Source: Candidatus Sumerlaeota bacterium (lineage in GTDB: Bacteria > Sumerlaeota > Sumerlaeia > JADFCT01). From it: 10,174 nucleotides of DNA. Position 1 is the stretch's first letter; every line of letters starts with the position of its first letter. Below are positions 6,268 to 10,174 of this stretch, piece by piece. The stretch spans positions 1 to 10,174 of the forward strand of contig JAPLSP010000415.1 of assembly GCA_026398575.1 (NCBI GenBank), given 5' to 3'. Made by a program: the position numbers and the translations under genes. The notes below the pieces were generated by a model, which was given only the letters and a program-made list of their open reading frames with translations, had not been told where the DNA came from and did no database searches.

Positions 6268-9039
6268 TTATTTTACCTGTCTCTGAATGCTGGCTTCCAA
6301 CGCGTTCTTGATCAGCGATTGCATCTCGCGCAGGTGAGCCTGCGTCATTCGATCCATTTGCGCGGCGGACTTCAAAGCCAGTTCGACGCCCGCTTGGACG
6401 TCCGCTAAGTCGGCCCGCGCCAGCGCCACGGCATCATCCGGCGTTCCGGCGGGCGGATCGAGCAGCATGGCGATCAGTTTCTTCGCGTGCGCCCGTTGCA
6501 GCGAGCGGCGGAAACTGCCGATATTGGTATTGGCCGGCGCCTTCAACTCGGACCAGACCGCTTCGCGCACGCCTGTGAACAGGTCGCTCATCGAAAAGCG
6601 ATCCTCCACTTTCTTGTAGCGGTCCTCCATATCCAGCAGCCGCTGGAGCCGCGTCGAATCGAACAAATGATCGAGCGCCGAACGCTGCGCTTTTTCGATG
6701 GCGTCATGCAGCGGATACTCGATGCGCGTCTTGTAAGGCCCTTCCGAGAAGGTGGCGAAATATTCCGGCGCCAGTTTGTTCAGAAGGTCCGGGCTGAACT
6801 TCAGCGCTCCGGCGCCGAAAATATATTTTTTCAGGAACTCCAACGCCTCGCGCTGCCGGGCCGCGGGCACCGGCTCGAAGGGCAGTTTCCCGGCCGCGTC
6901 GCCAACGCGCATCCGGCGATGATAGGCGCCGCCGATGAAGCGCGCCATTTCCTCCAGTCCTCCGATATACTGGCCCAGCGCGCGCCCGAAGACCAGGCGC
7001 AATTTGTGATACGAGCGGCCTTCGGTTTCGAATTTATCCTCCATCTTGCCCAGGAGTTCGTTGGCCAGCGCCGCGCGCTCGACGCGATACTCCACCGGAT
7101 TACTGGCCAGATCGAATTGCACGCAATCGGGATCCAGACCGATGCCGTCCATGCGCGCGTCTTCGTCCGTCCCATACGCCAGAACCGGATCGCCCGCACG
7201 CCCCAGAATGCGCCGGAGCATCTCTTCTTCTTTTTCGCCTTTGGAGGCGTCCGGCTCGGAGTAGGCGTATGCGATCGCCCAATAATCGTAAGGTCCGAGC
7301 GTGGTCTGGAAATATTGCCCCTGCCGCTTGCCTTCCGCCGCGATGTTGGCGGGCAGATAGTCCATCACCGAAGCGGAAATGCCATTTTGCTTTGTGAATT
7401 CCGGATCGTGTAATTGTTCGAGGCTGTAGGCGGAGCTGGCCTTGAAGTTATGGCGCAATCCCAGGGTGTGTCCCACCTCATGGCAGATCAGCTGCACCAG
7501 ATAGTCATGGATGTATCGTTCGAGCGAGATATGCGACGCGCTGGTCACGTCAGCCCGTGCGGCCAGAACGCTCCACCCGAACGAAGCTTCGCGCGCCAGC
7601 AACTCGCCGTAATTATCCATGGCGAATTCCTGACCGGCCCCGGCCCCGGGAACGGCGGAGACCGGATGGGCGATTTCTTCGTATTCGCGGAACATGGAGC
7701 GGACGAAATCGGCGCTGATGCGCACGTCGGCGGCATACAGCTCGCCCGTGAGCGGATTGGCCTGGGAAGGTCCGACGGCGATGCCCACGCCCGGCGCCAC
7801 GAACCAGCGGATCACGTTGTAGCGGATGTCTTCCGCCTGCCAGTCGGCGTCATCCGGCATCTGCTTGACGACGATGGCGTCCTTATAGCCGATGCGCTCG
7901 AAGGCCTTGTTCCACAGGAGGACGCCTTCGCGCACGGTGTCGCGGTATTCGATGGGGATGGTGTTTTCGAGCCAGAAGACGATGGGTTCGCGCGGAGGAG
8001 ACAGCTGGAAATGCGATTCGGCTTTCTGCAGGTTCCAGCGCCGGATATAGCGCACGTAGGGCTGATCCCTCATCACGGAGGTGTAGTCCTGGAATTGCGT
8101 GACGAAATAGCCGACGCGTTCATCCGCCTCGCGGGGCTTATAGCTGCTTTGCTGCATCTCCGAGAGGCTGTAGTGGTAAATATGGCGGAAGCTCCGGTCG
8201 TCGGCCAGGGTCGGAGAGTTGATGCCTTTCTCGCCGCGAAAATAAAGCGTCACTTCGACTTCCGTGTTTTTCGGGAAGGACTGGATGCGCGAAAAGTAAC
8301 TGTTCATCGGATCGAGCTTGTATTCTTTCAGCTGATTGCCGATGCCGCCCACGTCCTGAATGAAGAAACTTGCGGCGTTGACGAGGATGCTTTGGCGTTC
8401 GGGATGCGGCGCGCTTTCGATCCGCGCCGAAGCCAGGAGCGAATCGCTCAGATCGCGCTCCATGACGCGCGAAATCGCAGCGGATTTGTCGGCGCGGAAG
8501 CCGACGTTCTTCTCGATCATCTGGATTTGCTGTCCCACGCGCCGAAGCATGAACGGATAGTTCCCCATCATCGCCACGGAGTGCGCGAAGGTCCCATCGC
8601 CCGCCGCGCGCGAGACGGAGCACAGGCGCATTTTTTCCAGCTGGTCGGGGCGTATCTCCATGAAGACTTTGCCCTCGTCCTTGTCTTCATAGAAGGTGAA
8701 CAGCCCCTTGATCTCCTTGTAGTCTTTGATGACATCGGCAAATGGCTTGAGCTTGGATCTTTCCCCGCCCCCTGGCGCCGCGCCCCCCGGCTGTCCGGAC
8801 GCGCCCGGCTGCATGGAGGAATAGGCGGCGCCTGAGCTGGTGGTTCGAGCCTCGGCGCTTGGGGAACCGCCCTTGCTCCGGACGCGCGAAGCCTGGGAGG
8901 CTGTCGCCGTCGTGGCGCCGCCTTCCATCTCCGAACCTGCTCCTTTTTGCCTCTGTCCAATCCTCGCCAAAAACGAACATGAGACCAGCGCGCTGGAGAG
9001 CGCCAGCGCCAGCGCCATCAATCTGATTTTCGCCATCAT
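6268..9039 (-). CDS. Lipoprotein zinc-dependent metalloprotease, DUF5118/DUF5117/DUF4953 type (metzincin)
   Basis: The 923-residue product from ATG 9039 has a short hydrophobic signal ending SALVSC, a good lipobox with Cys21, so it is probably a lipoprotein of the outer membrane or periplasm. Residues about 33-98 are a Gly/Ala/Ser/Pro-rich linker. Residues about 100-330 match the N-terminal DUF5118/DUF5117 pattern (KGLFTFYEDKDEGKVFMEI, then FIQDVGGIG). The catalytic region contains HEVGHTLGLRH (520-530): zinc ligands His520, His524 and His530, with Glu521 as general base. SVMDY with Met559 is the metzincin Met-turn. The remaining C-terminal part is mostly helical. The peptide substrate is unknown; this family is common in Bacteroidetes, Planctomycetes and relatives. 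A GTG at 9060 would add seven residues but has no ribosome binding site. ATG 9039 has GAAAGG 8 nt upstream, and ATG 9036 is also possible. This is the first gene of the leftward cluster. Confidence 0.9.
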   Translation of the reverse strand: MMAKIRLMALALALSSALVSCSFLARIGQRQKGAGSEMEGGATTATASQASRVRSKGGSPSAEARTTSSGAAYSSMQPGASGQPGGAAPGGGERSKLKPFADVIKDYKEIKGLFTFYEDKDEGKVFMEIRPDQLEKMRLCSVSRAAGDGTFAHSVAMMGNYPFMLRRVGQQIQMIEKNVGFRADKSAAISRVMERDLSDSLLASARIESAPHPERQSILVNAASFFIQDVGGIGNQLKEYKLDPMNSYFSRIQSFPKNTEVEVTLYFRGEKGINSPTLADDRSFRHIYHYSLSEMQQSSYKPREADERVGYFVTQFQDYTSVMRDQPYVRYIRRWNLQKAESHFQLSPPREPIVFWLENTIPIEYRDTVREGVLLWNKAFERIGYKDAIVVKQMPDDADWQAEDIRYNVIRWFVAPGVGIAVGPSQANPLTGELYAADVRISADFVRSMFREYEEIAHPVSAVPGAGAGQEFAMDNYGELLAREASFGWSVLAARADVTSASHISLERYIHDYLVQLICHEVGHTLGLRHNFKASSAYSLEQLHDPEFTKQNGISASVMDYLPANIAAEGKRQGQYFQTTLGPYDYWAIAYAYSEPDASKGEKEEEMLRRILGRAGDPVLAYGTDEDARMDGIGLDPDCVQFDLASNPVEYRVERAALANELLGKMEDKFETEGRSYHKLRLVFGRALGQYIGGLEEMARFIGGAYHRRMRVGDAAGKLPFEPVPAARQREALEFLKKYIFGAGALKFSPDLLNKLAPEYFATFSEGPYKTRIEYPLHDAIEKAQRSALDHLFDSTRLQRLLDMEDRYKKVEDRFSMSDLFTGVREAVWSELKAPANTNIGSFRRSLQRAHAKKLIAMLLDPPAGTPDDAVALARADLADVQAGVELALKSAAQMDRMTQAHLREMQSLIKNALEASIQRQVK

Positions 9040-9047
9040 AGTCGTTG

Positions 9048-9053
9048 CCTTTC
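9048..9053 (-). promoter_or_regulatory. Ribosome binding site that favours ATG 9039 for the metalloprotease
   Basis: GAAAGG is 8 nt before ATG 9039 and lies inside the extension that a GTG 9060 start would translate. This argues for the internal ATG. Confidence 0.55.
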
Positions 9054-9091
9054 GCCCCACGTACTCACGAATGGTAAATCACAAAGCGCGA

Positions 9092-9121
9092 AGCATAATT
9101 CCGATGATTGAACCCCGTCAA
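9092..9121 (-). promoter_or_regulatory. Candidate sigma-70-type promoter of the five-gene operon
   Basis: On the minus strand TTGACG (9121-9116), an 18-bp spacer and TATGCT (9097-9092) match 5/6 and 4/6 of the consensus. The start would be near 9086, giving a leader of about 47 nt to ATG 9039. A perfect TATAAT also occurs further upstream (9174-9169, minus strand) but without a recognisable -35 box. Either could be used. Confidence 0.4.
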
Positions 9122-9223
9122 TCGGCGTTTGAAGCCCAGCAGACTTCAGCAGCAGGCGCCTTTGATGAATTATATCGTTTCTGAAAAAAGGATGAGTCAT
9201 ATTGCGCAGCATGAAAAGAACGA

Positions 9224-9248
9224 GGGAGGCGAAACTTTCTCGCCTCCC
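9224..9248 (-). terminator. Hairpin, probable rho-independent terminator of the broken SPFH gene
   Basis: GGGAGGCGA (9224-9232) pairs perfectly with TCGCCTCCC (9240-9248) around a 7-nt loop. Read on the minus strand the stem is followed by TCGTTCTTTTC, a modest T-rich tail. It is about 47 nt after the SPFH remnant stop at 9295 and upstream of the operon promoter, so it would insulate the operon. Confidence 0.5.
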
Positions 9249-9294
9249 GTTCCTGCCTCATGAACGCGGTTGTGCAAAGCACAGCGCGTAGCGA

Positions 9295-9555
9295 TCAGAT
9301 TAAGTATGTCACGCGTTCGGTCAGGCCCTTGTTACCAAGAACGACGTGCAGGTTGGCCTTGTTCGTGACTTTTTCGATGACTTCGAGCTCGCGCAGACGC
9401 ATCAAGACCAAGGTTGTCTTCGAGAATCCTGGCCGTGTTGGCCTGCATCCTCATCCCCGCAGTCTCTTTGCGCCGCGTGATCAGGGCTGCTTCATGGCCT
9501 TGTTAATGTCACAATTGAGTCGAAGAAGATTGATATTAGGATATTTTGAGAAATG
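9295..9555 (-). pseudogene. C-terminal remnant of an SPFH/band-7 (slipin-type) membrane protein, two frameshifts
   Basis: Three minus-strand reading frames join into one recognisable SPFH-family C-terminus. Frame A (9555-9487) reads NINLLRLNCDINKAMKQ. After an apparent one-base loss near 9487, frame B (9487-9413) reads ALITRRKETAGMRMQANTAR and then ILEDN. After one extra base at 9412, frame C (9411-9295) reads LVLMRLRELEVIEKV, TNKANLHVVLGNKGLTERV and ends TYLI before TGA. The ALITRR-ETA-MR-QANTA and MRLRELEV-EK patterns are typical of SPFH proteins that scaffold membrane microdomains. The N-terminal transmembrane segment and the SPFH domain itself are missing, as AT-richer DNA replaces them to the right. 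The assignment is from memory of the family. The frameshifts are seen directly, but a sequencing error could explain one of them. Confidence 0.65.
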
Positions 9556-9608
9556 ATAAATCATCATCAATACAATGCAAAAAAAAACACCAAAGCGCGT
9601 TTTTTCGT

Positions 9609-9636
9609 TTGACACCGTTCGGAGCAGCGCGATAAT
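9609..9636 (+). promoter_or_regulatory. Strong sigma-70-type promoter for the small plus-strand genes
   Basis: TTGACA (9609-9614, perfect) is separated by 16 bp from GATAAT (9631-9636, 5/6). Transcription would start near 9643, leaving a leader of about 110 nt before ATG 9756. The 200 bases between the SPFH remnant and that ATG contain no gene I can support. Confidence 0.55.
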
Positions 9637-9755
9637 GGCTGCTTTGGCAAGTTAAATTTTTATCAATTCTTCATGTTCAGCCCATAAGGGAATTGATTGT
9701 TTCATTTAATGGCGTTCCAATACGCCTAAATCTTTCCCTGCGGAGGCCAAAGACA

Positions 9756-9983
9756 ATGGGCGCTCGAGCAAAAGAAAAACCAACAGTCGAGAGACTAGGT
9801 TTGGCTGATCAAGCAACGAAGGACTATCGGGATAGTTGCTTAAAATCGGGCGTCCGTGTTGCTTTTCGTTCCTCGATGACAAGAGAAGAAACCTTGAAGT
9901 TTCTTGCTCGCCCAGAAACTCAGAAAATGTTGAAGGATCCAAATGAGTATCTCTATCAAAAATATTATAAGGATAAGGGATAA
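9756..9983 (+). CDS. Small basic protein of unknown function, first gene of an overlapping pair
   Basis: The 75-residue protein starts MGARAKEKPTVERLGLADQA and ends NEYLYQKYYKDKG. It is highly charged, probably helical, with no signal peptide, membrane segment or cysteine motif beyond one Cys. I do not recognise it. ATG 9756 is chosen because GGAGG lies 9 nt upstream. The frame is open further 5' to a TTG at 9693, but AAGGG sits only 2 nt before it, too close. Its TAA overlaps the next ATG as TAATG, the spacing of a coupled bicistron such as many toxin-antitoxin pairs. It reads in the opposite direction to every other intact gene here, and its DNA is visibly richer in A and T. Confidence 0.6.
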   Translation: MGARAKEKPTVERLGLADQATKDYRDSCLKSGVRVAFRSSMTREETLKFLARPETQKMLKDPNEYLYQKYYKDKG

Positions 9984-10066
9984 TGGATGCAATTATTTCA
10001 CTTTATGAAGACCTTATGAATCATGTGATAGAGCACGAGGCTTTAGATTTATTTTTGTTTCCTTAA
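9983..10066 (+). CDS. Very short overlapping ORF, possibly a gene truncated by an insertion sequence
   Basis: The ORF begins at the ATG inside TAATG and encodes 27 residues, MDAIISLYEDLMNHVIEHEA then LDLFLFP. The first 19 residues look like the start of a normal soluble protein, while the tail reads like read-through into foreign sequence. Its stop overlaps the converging transposase stop. I infer that the 3' part of a coupled second gene was lost when a transposable element arrived. It may instead be an untranslated chance ORF. Confidence 0.35.
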   Translation: MDAIISLYEDLMNHVIEHEALDLFLFP

Positions 10067-10124
10067 AAGAATCTGTGGGTGAATTTCGGCTCCGGTAGTT
10101 TGCCAAGCTTGTGATAGAGCGCGA
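10024..10124. repeat. Imperfect 15-bp direct repeat at the mobile junction
   Basis: Tgtgatagagcacga (10024-10038) and tgtgatagagcgcga (10110-10124) match at 14 of 15 positions, offset by 86 bp. The right copy lies in the transposase codons for IALYH. The left copy lies in the short plus-strand ORF just outside the transposase frame. Confidence 0.5.
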
Positions 10125-10174
10125 TTTCCAAGCATTTGAAGGTCGAAAATCCATAACTATTTCTCATTGCCACT
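10063..10174 (-). CDS. Transposase C-terminus (5' part outside window)
   Basis: From the right edge the minus strand is open for 36 codons to TAA at 10065-10063, including NSYGFSTFKCLEIALYHKLG and then KLPEPKFTHRFF at the end. The YGF-TF---EIALYH-LG-LPEP--THRF pattern is one I associate with the C-termini of insertion sequence transposases. The IS family is uncertain (an ISL3-like group is possible). The catalytic residues are off the window, so it may be intact or a fragment. The element's left end should lie between the stop and about 10020, but no terminal inverted repeat can be tested because its partner is outside. Confidence 0.6.
   Translation of the reverse strand, partial: VAMRNSYGFSTFKCLEIALYHKLGKLPEPKFTHRFF

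Noticed and set aside
6487..8835. Two consecutive long plus-strand open frames opposite the metalloprotease
   Set aside because: They are codon-level mirrors of the metalloprotease frame with no recognisable motifs; the minus strand carries the HExxHxxGxxH site and Met-turn.
9040..9060. GTG 9060 as start of the metalloprotease
   Set aside because: No ribosome binding site precedes it, and the seven added residues would translate the GAAAGG that serves ATG 9039.
9260..9556. Plus-strand open frame of 98 codons
   Set aside because: It is antisense to the SPFH remnant, which shows family sequence on the minus strand.
9578..9608. A-run followed by T-run as a bidirectional terminator
   Set aside because: The A and T tracts can pair only as a weak A-T stem, and the sequence between them gives no GC-rich stem.
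9693..9755. TTG 9693 as start of the small plus-strand protein
   Set aside because: Its only purine-rich upstream stretch is 2 nt away; ATG 9756 has GGAGG at a proper distance.

Overview
The window looks like a chromosomal segment of a GC-rich, free-living, probably uncultured bacterium. It carries one long minus-strand gene cluster, about 9.0 kb, followed at the right edge by a short AT-richer junction with broken genes. The gene set (a DUF5117/DUF4953-type zinc metalloprotease, a bacterial Tricorn peptidase, an anchored GH2 beta-mannosidase) and a 9-bp GTCGGAC-type minisatellite would suit Planctomycetes, Hydrogenedentes, Sumerlaeota or similar lineages. This placement is inference; there is no rRNA or other marker to settle it.

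Layout. All five genes between 9039 and 1 read leftward and are tightly packed. In transcription order they are: a lipoprotein zinc metalloprotease (9039-6268), a membrane-anchored beta-mannosidase (6222-3322), a 75-residue antitoxin-like protein (3301-3074), tsaB for tRNA t6A modification (3077-2229), and a Tricorn-like peptidase (2191 to beyond base 1, cut by the window edge). The gaps are 45, 20, -4 and 37 bp. Each gene has its own Shine-Dalgarno sequence except tsaB, which overlaps the antitoxin-like gene by ATGA. No terminator is visible inside the run, so one operon from a promoter near 9092-9121 is the simplest reading.

Right of the operon the character changes. A minus-strand hairpin (9224-9248) follows the remains of an SPFH/band-7 (slipin-type) gene, of which only a frameshifted C-terminal part survives (9295-9555). 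Next, on the plus strand, comes a near-consensus promoter (9609-9636) and two small overlapping ORFs (9756-9983 and 9983-10066) that I do not recognise. The second is very short and ends where a converging transposase C-terminus begins (10063-10174), so an insertion sequence may have truncated it.

How the genes fit together: the metalloprotease and mannosidase carry export signals and probably degrade or process protein and mannosylated polymers at the cell envelope. Tricorn would finish peptide breakdown in the cytoplasm. TsaB is housekeeping. The most unusual points are the antitoxin-like gene coupled to tsaB with no toxin beside it, the in-frame minisatellite inside tsaB, and the small plus-strand gene pair at the mobile junction. 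No CRISPR array, tRNA or rRNA was found, and no gene-free stretch exceeds 300 bases.
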